The position numbers were made by a program, and so were the translations under genes. A model generated the notes under the pieces. The model worked only from the letters and a program-made list of their open reading frames with translations. It was not told the DNA's origin and ran no database searches. This document shows, piece by piece, positions 49,801 through 60,300 of a stretch of 64,000 nt of DNA. This DNA comes from Pomacea canaliculata (taxonomy: Eukaryota; Mollusca; Gastropoda; Architaenioglossa; Ampullariidae): positions 40,292,751 through 40,356,750 of the forward strand of contig NC_037590.1 of NCBI RefSeq assembly GCF_003073045.1, given 5' to 3'. Position 1 is the stretch's first letter. Each line of letters starts with the position of its first letter.

Positions 49801-52800
49801 CCTATGACGACGTTACAAATAATTAATCGTAGGCTATGTTGTAATGTGTATGCAGCGTGCTGTCAATGATAAAGACGAGATATCCCTGAGAAAAAAGTGA
49901 CTTTAGATCCCAACTAAAACGTATCGTGGCGTGAGGCCTGCCTTTGCCTCGGGCCCGCGGGGGCTAAGAACGGCCTGAAGACCTATAGCTACAACCTTGA
50001 AAGGCTAAGTGTTGGTCTCAGCAGACAGCAGATCACCAGTAGTCCAGTTTATTTACAGTCCTTTGCAATCCTGTGCCTTTCACTATGAGATGAGATCTGA
50101 ACCAAGGTACTAACTGTGTCTGCCCAGCAGGAGTTGACAGAACTTTCCTAATAGGCCATACCTATCACTCCATAGAACTGTGGATACTTATGAAAATCTC
50201 TGCCAGTTACAGAGAGTCTGATAGTTGCTCTGGGCCATGCCAATAATCTTTCAGCAGCTGTGAATTGCTCAATTCAAACTGTTCTTGTCTTCAAAGATGG
50301 TGAGCAGGTAATAAAAGGTATCAACATGATGGATGATAATTCCGACACTTGGTAGAGAGTTCAAATGGAAATTAAAGACAATGTCTTTGGTTTTAATGAC
50401 ATTAAATTCTAATAAATTGATCTTGATTCTTGCTTTTTGTGGTGTGATGGTCAGGTGATAATTTGGCTGGGAGGTATAGTGGACCAGGGATCAGTCAACC
50501 CATACAACCTGTTCTGTTAAGAAGGCTGTTGAATTCAATGAGCTCTAGCTTATGTAGTTTCAAAATAAAGAGTACTTAATACGAAAAAGCAGTAGGAAAT
50601 AAAACCATATCATAATGATCACAAAAGAGAAACTTCTCTTCATCAAACATCCTGGTAACTGGTAGTAGTAACTCACATCAACCTACCTGGTAACTGGTGA
50701 TGTTAACTCAGATTAAACATCCTGGTAACTGATAATGGTCATTCCACCAAAGTACCTGGTAATTGGTAATAGATCAAGCATCCTGGTAACGGTAACTCAC
50801 CTTCTTTACATTGTCCTCTTCGAGTCTCCGTATTTTTGTTTTCATTGTACCAGACTCAAGGTTAAGTGCTGCTATTTGCTGTTGTAAATAAACATATTTG
50901 TTACTAATAGGTATGTATGCTATAAATAATACATTATTGTATTTACAGACAATCTAACATATCAAGCTTAGTTTGTACATACTACTAGTGTATGTTGAAT
51001 CTGAACAAAATGGGTAAAAACCCCACCAAACTCTTCTACAGGATTATATATCCAGCATTTTCATTGATGTTATTAAGACAACATGATGAAAGAAATTAAA
51101 TTCTTTAACCACCATCATACATACTTTCCTTAGTTCCAGCACTTCATCATAATACTCTTCAGGTGTTTTATAGTTTGGTCGACCTGGTGAAGGCTTGACT
51201 GTTTAGTTGGAAAATTTAAAAAAAAAAAGACTTGAGAGACAAATCATTTAAACATATATTTATTACTATTACAATCTGAGCATGCATATCAACAGCAACG
51301 AACAAATATCATTCTTTCCGTGTGCGGACGTTTTGCCGACGGACGTTTCACCGCCGGACGTTTCGGAGCCGGACGTTTTGTCGACTGGACGTTTCGCCGC
51401 TGGACGTTTCGGAGTCGGACGTTTTGCCGACCGGCGTTTCGCCGCCGGACGTTTCGCCGCGTTATGTCAGAGAGAGAGAGACTACTTACTTCTCAAGAAT
51501 GAAAGTAACTACTAGATTACACAATAATTCTTTATTTCAAACAAATTTTACACACAGACTTCACAGACAGTTCACTTTTGATTGTCACAGATTATGCGCA
51601 ACAGCTTTGAGAAAAAACATTGATACATGGCGAGAGAAATGTGTGAGCTAACGGTTCATGAGGAGGATAGTGAGAGAGAGTACACTGATACATGATACAA
51701 TGGCGAGAGAACTGTGTGAGCTAAGGGGCGTCACACACTTGACTTCGGCTAAAGGTCCAGCGTGAAATGCCGAAATGAAGTGTCCCGCGCCGAAATGTCC
51801 GCGGTTGAAACGCCGGTCGGCAAAACGTCCGACTCCGAAACGTCCGGTGGCGAAACGTCCGATCGGCAAAACGTCCGGCTCCGAAACGTCCGGCGGCGAA
51901 ACGTCCGTCGGCGAAAAGTCCGTGTACCATTCTTTCATATCCATGCACACACACACAATCTCAAAATTGCATAAGAAAACCAGTTGCATTTGCATAAACT
52001 AACAAAGCTACCCAGATTTGTTTTGATTATTACGTTTATCAAAGTCGGATGAATCATACCTGTTGGGTCATCGTATCTGTTTGCCTTCTCAGTGCCCATA
52101 ACCTGGCGCATAAAGTGTGAAGTGCTCATGTAAGGATAATATTTTTCATTGGCCTTTTTTAATCCTGTGAAGGTATTCATTCCAGTGCTTTCTGTGCTGA
52201 TGCCTGGAAAAGGGCGTTATCACACAGTCCCTGTTACTGCAGTCACAGAAAATCTAAAATCGGGGATTTTCGCCTTGAAGAAGAAAATAAATACACCAGG
52301 CTATGCCTCTGTTTTCTCTTTCTTCTTTTAATCTGTGTGTGTAGGAGTGTGTGTGCACATTCATGCATGCATGCACAATGGTAATGAAAACTTTTATTAA
52401 CATGGGAAAAAAGCACAAGCAAACCATGTGTTTTTCGTACGTCTAACCCTTGCTCCAAAGAGGGACATAGGGTAAACAAGAAAGTAATACTGTAACAACA
52501 TGCATGCCACACCAAAGAAATGAAAATGCACAAGATAGTAATAATAATATTGGTGCATATTTATAAAAGTTGGTATGCATCCAGTCCTAACATCACAGAA
52601 TTTAGTGACAGTACATAAGGACATTTAGTGTGCAAGAGCCTGAAAAGAAAGCATGAAAGAGAAAGAGAGAATGTTGTGCTTTGATATATACATACACACA
52701 ACATGCAGATTCAGGCATGCACTGCTACATACAAATGAAGGAATGATTTTTCACCTGATCCTGTTTTGCGAAGTGTCTCTACCCAGTACTCAACTGGTGT

Positions 52801-55800
52801 CTTGTGTCTGGGACTCTGTCTTCCATTTGCAAGCATAGCTGTAAGAAAAATAAAGTTTGTAATCATAGCAAAGATCATTTTTCAGCACAGTTACTCAACT
52901 TTTGAAAGCACTGTAAAAACCTGTGTTCCTCTTGAAATGCACACTCACACACACAACTTCAAATCTTGTTTGCAAGTACATTGAGACTTACTTGTCTGGC
53001 CTTTTTTAACAGCGCTTATCCATTTTTCTCTGCTTGTGCGTGTCAGTCCAGCACTCTGTGCTCGTCTTTTGTGTGATGTGCCTAAACAAAATGAAAAATC
53101 ATGATGCTTTTACAATTTTAAATATTAATATTAAATATTAGGTTATGGGAAAACATCAGGCTAATAGCTTAAAGATTTTTCTGCTTATTAAAGAATTCGC
53201 GATTGGCATATTTTTTTCTGAAATCAAGTTGTTTTGCACTTTGCCCTCACACTTTCATGTTTCATTTTCCTTGAAGAACCCCTTAGTCAATGTTTCCCAT
53301 AATTTAGAACTGTATGTAAATCATGTAAGACAGATGTTAATAAAATCTGCTAGTAGGGGAATGAAGATGTAAAAGAGTTTAGGCCAAAAGTCTTATTACA
53401 TTAGATATTTTGTTATAAAACAGATACTTGAAGGCTGATATTTCATCATTAGTTGTTATTAAATGCCAATGATAACAGTGTCACATGCATACAAAAATAA
53501 CTTTAAAATAAAGCAGTTTGATATTAGGGTTCAATAAGAAAATATTAACATGTACTGTACATTTATTTTGTGGATGGTTGAAAAACCTCTTGGGATATTC
53601 ATATGGGGATCTAAAAACCTTCAACAATTTTAACTGAAAATCTGATATCCTGCTCCCCTTCACCCATTTTAACTGAGAGTCTAGCAACTCTTTGCATTTT
53701 ATAGATAGGAAACAATGGTTCATATTCTTCTGTTGGCATTAATAAAATACACTTATGAGCCTCCAATGCGTCTCTTATTTATAGCTTTTATTGGCATTTT
53801 GAAGTTTAGTAAAATTTGCATTACTTTCATAATAGTGAGAGCTATGAATACTATTACATTCTCATTCACAAAAAAAAAAAAATTCAGCCAATTACCTGAC
53901 ATTCTTTTTGTCATTTTAGAACTTTTTTTGGCCATAAAACCTGTAACAAAATCAAAGTGGGAAATATATCATATTGTCAGTCAGCCTACTATAAGTAGTA
54001 ATAAAATATACAAAGTTATGTCTTTTAAAAAAGTGAAGTGGAATTATGAAAAATATAATTTTTTGTGTGATTTGTGTCCTCTTCCGAAAGTGTTTTATGG
54101 CCATTGTTTCGTTAAAACTGGTACACTCATTTGTAACTCTGAAAGAAATTAGTGTACTCACCCATAGCAGACTTTGGTCTATTAGACCTATCTTTAGAAA
54201 TCTGAAAGAAAAGTGGGTGTGATACTATTGCTTATAATGAGCTAGCAATGTTTGAAAGCAAATGCCAAAATTTAAAACATCACCTATATTAAAAAAACTA
54301 CTACAGAATCACCTACATCATAAAAATCATATAGAAAAAATACTATATGAAGACAAAGTGTACCCATCACACAGCCAAAAAAATCTCCAGTCCATAATAA
54401 ACTTCTTATACCAAGTGCCATTCTCAATTTTTTTTACTGAAAATAATTTGAAACTAACTAAAGAGCCAAACCTCTACCTGGTGGCAGAAAGAAATGGTTT
54501 GACCAAGCAGCGGGAGGTGATGGTACTTGTCGGGCCAGAGAAGCATGAACACTAGGATATATGGAGGCATAACCACTAGGTTAGATTGCACTGCATTTGC
54601 TTCTCACCTCCCTCCCCTTACGTGAACCATTCTTTACAGTTGTAAGGTAGAAGTTCAGCCTTTATCATCACTGGACACCATAAAAAAAAACTTGCCTGTG
54701 TATATACAATATAAACTTAATATATTACATCATCTCACCATAGTTTCTGTTTCTTCAAAGTCATCAGCATCATATTCATCACCTTCTTCCATTTTCTGCA
54801 TGCAAAAGACACACACAAACTTTATCTTAAAATGCATTTTCAATTCAAATGCATATGTTGATATTACACTTTGTTGTCGAACAGTTTGCTCATCACATGT
54901 AAAAAGATTATTTCTGTGAAATAAATTCCACATTTAAAACTAGGTATTTACAAGTCGGAAGAGAGGTAAGTCACCTGGTCCAAGGTGCATAAGCAGGGTA
55001 GGGAAGAAAACTGGGATTACAGAGAATGGCCCAAAGAATGGACAATCACTAGTCATACCCCTCACCCCCAAAAACCCAGCAAACAGTACCAGAACTGCAG
55101 AACCATGAGCCTTATCAGCCAACCAAGCAAAGTCATGCTGAAAGTAATACAGGACAGCATCAGCATCACAGTGGAGGAATTGCTAGCAGAAGAACGGGCT
55201 GGCTTTAGACTAGGTAGAAGCAAAGTTGAGTAGATTTTTAACAGTCACATCCTCACAGAGAAGCACCTTCCGTATCTGGATATGGCACAGCCCTAATATA
55301 ACGTTTACTATAAAGTTTAATTTGTACAAATCCCTTTTAGCACCAATCCTGCTCTATGGGTTGTGAAACATAGACTCTGCTTGCCGATATGGAGAGAAGA
55401 ATCCAGAGCAAGTACCTGATGAGGCTGCTCTAGATCTCATCCAGAGAACATAAAACCAATGACTATGTACAAAGCATGGTTGCCACACTCATAGCTAGGA
55501 CACCAGGAACCTCTGCGAGCAACAGTCAAGCAAAGTAAGATGGTCTGGTTTGGCCATGTGACCCGGAATGACACCTTGTCAAAGACTGTCCTTCAGTGGA
55601 GGGTGGTCAACATCATGGTGGTCAGAGGAAGAACTGGCTCATTAACATTAAAGACTGGATGTTGTTCTGTGCAGGACCTGCTTACTATTACCCAGAACAG
55701 GCATAAGTCACAGACCTTGTTAGCTGCCGCATCTATCCATATGCTCCCCCAAACAACAGGTCCCAGTCAATGGAAAAGTGACTGAACGACTGAAGTATTT

Positions 55801-56841
55801 CTCAGAACACAGCTTCATTTCATTTTAGTTTATCCACATAAAACTAGATGCAAAACTCACATCATGATGTCAATGAAAATTTCATTCCTAACTAATAATA
55901 ATAATGATAAATGCAAAATTTGTAAAGTACATACTCCTAAGGAGCATGCTCTTATCGCATAAGAACAAGAACGAGACATGGACAGCATATGTGGGACAGG
56001 AAAACAAATGAATAACACATAAACTGAGAAAGAATAAATAACAGTACTAATGATGAATAAAAACAAGTACAAAAATCGCAAAGAGGAACCAAATAACAAG
56101 AACTGAGAATATCATGATAAAGGCGAGCAATTGGAAGGGTGCAAAAAAGGACTACGACCATAGTGGGAAAGGACGAGCAATTGGAAGGGTGCAAAAAAGG
56201 ACTACCATAGTGGGAAAGGGTGTTAGGAGTAACATTTACGGAAGAGGTGCATTTTCTGTGCACGTTTAAAGGATTCAATAATGGGTATAGGTGGTGGATA
56301 TGGAAAGGGTGAGAGTTCCATTGTTTCACTGCACAATAACTAAATCCACCATCAGTTTCTAAATTATGCATTTTTAGGTTTGGGTGGACTTGGAAATATG
56401 GGGAGGAACACACTGTCTCAGAGCTGGTAGAAAAGAAGAAACAACTGAACTAATCTTTCAAATGTCGCATCATATTTAGAACAATATCTGCAGCATGTAA
56501 TGCGCTTTCGAAATATAGTTATTGAAGAGGATCGACTTCGTAAAATGCGGTTTCCTTTTGATCCCCCATCCATTCAGCGACCAAACACTCAAATCAGTCT
56601 CCCTTCCTCCTTCTTTCTTTCTCTCACACACGCATGAACGCGCGTGCACGCATATACAAACATGCCGAGAAGCGCGCGCTGACACCTGACACCAACAATC
56701 GTAGAACACGATCGAATCAGAGCACGCGCGCATACGTATATACGTCGGCGCGAAAAGAATAAGAGCTGCATGTTTAGTCTTATAGAATGTCTAAAACAAT
56801 TAGGTTTACTCAAAACTTACCGAAGGCATATTGACTGGCAT
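37897..56841 (-). CDS. IQCE: IQ motif-containing protein E (ciliary, Hedgehog-associated)
   Basis: Exons, in transcript order: 56821-56841, 54739-54795, 54162-54201, 52992-53081, 52755-52838, 52060-52203, 51125-51198, 50801-50878, 49240-49275, 47522-47643, 47188-47304, 46680-46834, 46338-46396, 45704-45942, 45496-45543, 45010-45172, 43227-43325, 41072-41262, 40380-40465, last about 37897-37974. The first 19 keep one frame (about 634 aa). Matching blocks to vertebrate IQCE are TPEEYYDEVLELRK, MKTKIRRLEEDNVKK, EIESLLNPGM, IHSLKQKILKLEVQ, MEVMYQEIVRLQ and LLQENRALKEDL. Three or four IQ motifs follow (ALNIQRQWRQHK, AKTIQNKWLKYK, AYMIQSALKAHK, YLIQSSIKGQ). The end has the acidic TDDDDDIMF like the vertebrate DDSDDIVI tail. 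Known role: links the EVC-EVC2 complex to the base of the cilium. Problem: exon 40380-40465 ends in phase 1 but the conserved tail needs phase 0, so a small exon is probably missing from this model. The first exon (MPVNMPS) is the least certain. Confidence 0.92.
39260..39950 (+). mobile_element. Non-LTR retrotransposon relic (Jockey/Rex-like region)
   Basis: Readable pieces on the plus strand are LRGCLEATEWDLFFTSCGAN, SYINFCEKSVIPTKQ, YPNSKPCLYEK, and further on VEYRKKVEKRLGEGKARETQ and FVNELNTIYTRFD. This order (CFEATDW..., TSYI.FC....IPT, YPN.KPW, then FNELNTFYTRFD) is typical of the linker between endonuclease and reverse transcriptase in a common animal LINE group. Stops and frame changes show that it is dead. 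It lies in the last IQCE intron, antisense to the gene. Borders are approximate. Confidence 0.75.
42417..42523 (+). mobile_element. 79-bp LINE-A 3' end with perfect 14-bp target duplication
   Basis: CTCACTTCATGGAG occurs at 42417-42430 and at 42510-42523. Between them, 42431-42509 matches only the last 79 bases of the LINE at 60223-62921: GGCTGCCCAAAACTGGGTTC, a GGTGTTGTTG core, GCTCCTCAAAGGAGCAACA and an AATAAA end. It is a very short 5'-truncated insertion, and its perfect duplication suggests it is fairly recent. It lies in an IQCE intron, antisense to the gene. Confidence 0.9.
48078..48956. mobile_element. pogo/Tigger-type DNA transposon derivative, 875 bp, TA duplication
   Basis: TA flanks both ends (48078-48079 and 48955-48956). 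The element starts CAGTGGAACCTCGGTTAACG and ends CGCTAACCGAGGTTCCACTG, near-perfect inverted ends. Subterminal stretches repeat TTCGTTATCCGAAA and TTCGCTATCCGAG many times, chiefly at 48790-48940. A minus-strand open frame, 48291-48536 (81 codons), carries KKRQKKQTLDKFF followed by Ser/Pro-rich sequence. This resembles the C-terminal tail of Tigger-like transposases, so it looks like an internally deleted copy and not a random MITE. No DDE catalytic core remains. Lies in an IQCE intron. Confidence 0.88.
49504..49977. mobile_element. Probable MITE with CAGGGCCGTGCTTAG / CAGGCCGTTCTTAG ends
   Basis: The left end reads CAGGGCCGTGCTTAGGGGCA; the right end read on the other strand is CAGGCCGTTCTTAGCCCCC. 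Both ends are GC-rich in an AT-rich intron, about 474 bp apart. The flanks share AAGAC (just before the left end and just after the right end), which may be part of a target duplication. The interior is unique and non-coding. It lies in an IQCE intron. Confidence 0.6.
50640..50800. repeat. Tandem repeat adjoining the IQCE splice donor
   Basis: About five imperfect units of roughly 30-40 bases share CATCCTGGTAACTGGTAAT or ACCTGGTAACTGGT, followed in some units by AACTCA. The last unit runs directly into the splice donor of IQCE exon 50801-50878 (minus strand GTGAGTTAC). On the minus strand another unit repeats TGTGAGTTAC at about 50668-50677, so the array carries donor-like copies. Confidence 0.75.
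51310..51936. mobile_element. Foldback element with internally repeated arms and 9-bp target duplication
   Basis: CATTCTTTC occurs at 51310-51318 and 51928-51936. Inside, the left arm (about 51319-51463) is made of GGACGTTT(C/T)GCCG-type units of about 16 bases, such as GACGTTTTGCCGACGGACG and CGGACGTTTCGGAGCCGGACG. The right arm (about 51770-51927) is its inverted complement (CGTCCGTCGGCGAAAAGTCC). The central 300 bp is unique apart from a near-duplicate of about 60 bp (GGCGAGAGAAATGTGTGAGC / GGCGAGAGAACTGTGTGAGC). No transposase is encoded. A 9-bp duplication is usual for Mutator-like elements, but the superfamily is inference. Lies in the IQCE intron between exons 51125-51198 and 52060-52203. 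Confidence 0.85.
54960..55800 (+). mobile_element. LINE-B relic with internal deletion
   Basis: The first part encodes LISQPSKVMLKVIQDSI and EELLAEERAGFRLGRSKVEQ, classic reverse transcriptase block 2-3 text. The reading then jumps, without the YADD block, to TNPALW...KH-type text (counterpart of LYGCETW) and on to VRWFGHVTRNDTLSKTVLQW. An internal deletion therefore removed the catalytic block. The 3' part matches the minus-strand copy at 5036-5800. It lies in the IQCE intron between exons 54739-54795 and 56821-56841. Confidence 0.8.
55905..56413 (-). mobile_element. L2/CR1-like LINE 3' end, copy B
   Basis: On the minus strand FSYCAVKQWNSHPFHIHHL marks the end of the reverse transcriptase ORF, and the 3' UTR ends GAGCATGCTCCTTAGGAGTA. 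It matches 33405-33805 and 58136-58560. Within it a segment of about 48 bp, starting CGAGCAATTGGAAGGGTGCA, is tandemly duplicated (about 56125 and 56175). It lies in the IQCE intron. Confidence 0.8.
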
Positions 56842-57330
56842 AATTTGATGCAGATGATTGCCAAATCTTACCACAGTTTTCTTTAGTTTCCAACTCTGAC
56901 CTAATACCATACAGTAATAAAGAACTCCTCGTCGTCAGGGGACTAAAGCCACTACTGTTACAAAAGAAATGACAAGTGCAATTCTGTGGACATTATGGTA
57001 TTGTCATAAATACCCAACGGCCAAGTTGATGGTCATCAGATACACACAAAATAAAAATTAACGACTAGATTTACGAACAGGTACTTCGACTGTCCGCACT
57101 TCGCAACCATGATAAACACATAATCTCCTCCCCAACTGTTCCTCGAGTTGTTCTCACAATAAAGCTAAATACTAATTGATTTTATCCGTTCACATATAGT
57201 TATTCATGATTTTTGAATGTTGTATATTTTAATGATATGTAAAAAGTCAAGAGCTATATTTAGGTGGGAGGGGGAATGAGACCAAAATATAAAAAAAAAT
57301 GGTCTCAGCTTGTCACATGACTTTTTCAAC
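56842..57330. promoter_or_regulatory. Shared upstream region of IQCE and SNX8
   Basis: The proposed IQCE start (56841, minus) and SNX8 start (57331, plus) are divergent and 489 bp apart, so this stretch holds the upstream sequence of both. It is AT-rich. The nearest CpG-rich DNA lies on the other side of the IQCE first exon, at about 56630-56755, where GCGCGC-type runs cluster; the true IQCE promoter could extend there. No specific binding site is called. Confidence 0.45.
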
Positions 57331-60300
57331 ATGTCGACTGACTTGTCGTTTGGTAAGTGCCCATGCGGCTATATGTTTTGTTGTTTCTTAACAACACTCA
57401 TTCATTCCATTGTTTATGGTGAATAAATTTAACATATTTGTGTGGTTTCAGGTTCGGTTCCTCCTTTTTATAGGGAGGTATATAACATAGTATGTCCAAA
57501 CCAAGAACAAGTTGATAGAGATCTTTTCCTTCAACTACTTGTGCGATCCAGTTTACCAAAGCCCGTTATCATGCAGGTTGGTATGTGTGTTGTCGGCAGT
57601 TATTTTAACTATACGTTGCGGTGGTTAGTGTTTGAATAGGAATTTAGTATTTGTTTGCATTATGCTTAACTGAAACTTACAGGGACCGTTATATACTTGA
57701 CGCCGAAAGTGGGCGTTATTTATGTAGTTATTTCCCTTGATATTGTGCATACAGTATTGCTTGTGATAGCAAGAAAACACGATAACAGTTTGTAGTTGAG
57801 TAGGAATAACGATAAATTTCATATCAGAATAATTTGACTGATGTATATTTTTGAGAGTTATCACTAGAAATATTTTTTTTTCTGCCATTAAATTCATTTT
57901 TAACATGTGATGCTGATAGGTAGGGGAAGGGGAGGAGAGTTCCCCTTGAATGTGTCTTATCTGTGTTCTACTTTCGTGTATCATAAACAATCTTAGATTT
58001 TTTTGTAGGCCAGTAAGCATGGCTTTGATATTTTAGTTTTTTGTTTAGAGTTTCACCAAACTGCAGATTTATAATACCTACATTTCACAATATAGCTATG
58101 AAATAAAGATAAACTGAAAATAATAATTATCATAAACATGTGATTTGTATAGCGTGTGATGATATTTGTGAAGGAGCATGCTCTCACTACTTAAGACAAG
58201 AACAAGACATGGATAGCATATGAAGAATAGAAGGATAAACAATAAACTGATGTGTAATAAAAGACATACATATTAGAAGGCACAGAGAGGAATTGTGTAA
58301 CAAGCAGTAAAGATTGAGAGTGAGTTACCTGAATCTGCAGAGGGAGATGAGCAGGTGGACTAGCCAAAAGACCAAGAAAAGTGAGAGGAAGGGTTAGAAG
58401 ATGGACTAGCATTAAGTGGAGTGTTGTTAAGAATAATTCTCTTCATGGAAGAGATGTGTTTTTAGTGCACATTTAAAGGATCCAACAGTGGTTAGGTGGC
58501 TAATATAGAAGGGGAGAGTGTTCCGCTGTTTTTTTGCACACCAACTAACAATCCTATGACCATATATTATCGTTCTGGTGTCAGGAATGGTTAGATGAAA
58601 AAAGGAATTGTCTGACTAGGGTTTTTATTTTGCTTTTCCAATTATTTGCTCAGAGCGCTTTAAGGAGTGATAGACCTATCCACATAAATGGAATCACTAA
58701 CATTATGCACCCATAGTTGCATGTAATAAACATGCTCACACAGACATACCTACTCATACACAAGGTAAATACAGACACACGTTATGCACGCTTATGATCA
58801 GAACAGGGTCACAGTGAAGTCTCTAGGGGAAGGGTTCAGAGAACTAGGCAAACATTACCAAATGGATCATCTTTATTATGAATATGTTAGATATACAGCT
58901 TTGGTTTTATTAGTGCAAGTGTATTACTATGTGTTGATTGATGTTTTCATTTGGGAAACTGCTTGTCCTTCTCTGGCAGGTATTTTAAAGCTGCACCTTA
59001 TCCTTTGTCTGGTCACAGATCTGGGATGCTGTGGATACAAATGGTGGCATGATGACAAGAACAGGCCTGTACAAAGCTCTAGCACTTACAGCCCTAGCCC
59101 AGCAAGGAAAACCTGTCAATGAGAAGCTGCTAGAGACTTTTTCTGGGCAAGGTCTGTTTTTATTTGTAGTTTACCTGATAGGGCTGCATTTTTATTTCCT
59201 GTATATGAAGACTATAAATAATGAGATACATTCTAGAAATCATTTTAGTTACATGAGTTTGCACACCTTTAATAAAAGATAGATCACTAATTCCCTGTGT
59301 TTGGTGCTCATGGCAAAAATTGGATGACATCACAAAAGCTGTTATTTGAGATTTGGAGGGATTACCTACATAGAGCGAGCTTTAGGTTCATGGTTTTAGG
59401 GGTTAAGGTCATGACATGATTTCCATAACTATCCCCCCCCTTCACATCTGTCATGATTGCAGTAGTGGTGAAGCTATGATGCCTCTGTGCAAATGTAGTT
59501 TATTGCAGTAAAAAAAATTGTCTTGATTTTAAAATTCTCTCACCATATAAAAATCTTATATATGTCTTCTTTACATTTAGAAAATAGTATAAATATTTAA
59601 CATAGTCTGAGTAGACATAATCTGTTGTCATTATTTTATTGTAGATTATGATTCTTTGGATATTTACAGCAGTTATAACTTTATTCAAGAGAAATTTCTT
59701 AATAGAGGATTTACATTTTTGTAGCATTTGGACTTTATAATTATTTTTTCCTGTGCTTTCGTGTTTCAGAATTGCCAAAGCCAAACTTAGGAGATTTGAC
59801 TGAAATGAAATCAGAAAGTGTAAAGATGAGACGAGAACGGACACCAAATGTTTTAGGTTACAGCTATTTAGACTTGTGCAGTATTGACACTGTCAAAGTG
59901 GAACTAGTACCAGAAAAGAAGGGCTTAATTCTGAAGCATGTGGAGTATGAGGTCACAAGTCAGGTGAGCACTGAGTTTTATGTCAACCTTACATTTCTTT
60001 TCTTGGGGTGTTTTGCCAGCTTCTTTGATTATCCTGACAACAGCTTTTCCTGTTTTATTTTCATGACATTCTGTGAAGTATACTGATTTGCAAGAAATGA
60101 GAAGAAGGAGACTGTTCAGCCAAACTGTCCAAAATTAACCATGCTTATAATTTACCATATGGATTTTCCTTTAAATATTTTAATATACTGCTGTGAAGAA
60201 TAGTGTACTCTAAATAAATATTTACAGCATTAGGTTTCTTGGGTTATGCACTATTTGCGCAAAGACCTGGACTGCGATCCTACCCAGGGAGTAGCACTGC

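Noticed and set aside
51282..51651. Overlapping open frames in all frames over the GGACGTTT repeats
   Set aside because: The periodic repeat has few stops, so the RRTFRRRTF-type readings are by-products of the foldback arms and not proteins.
53715..54152. 145-codon plus-strand frame
   Set aside because: It lies antisense in an IQCE intron, with Lys/Ile/Phe-rich low-complexity content and no family resemblance.
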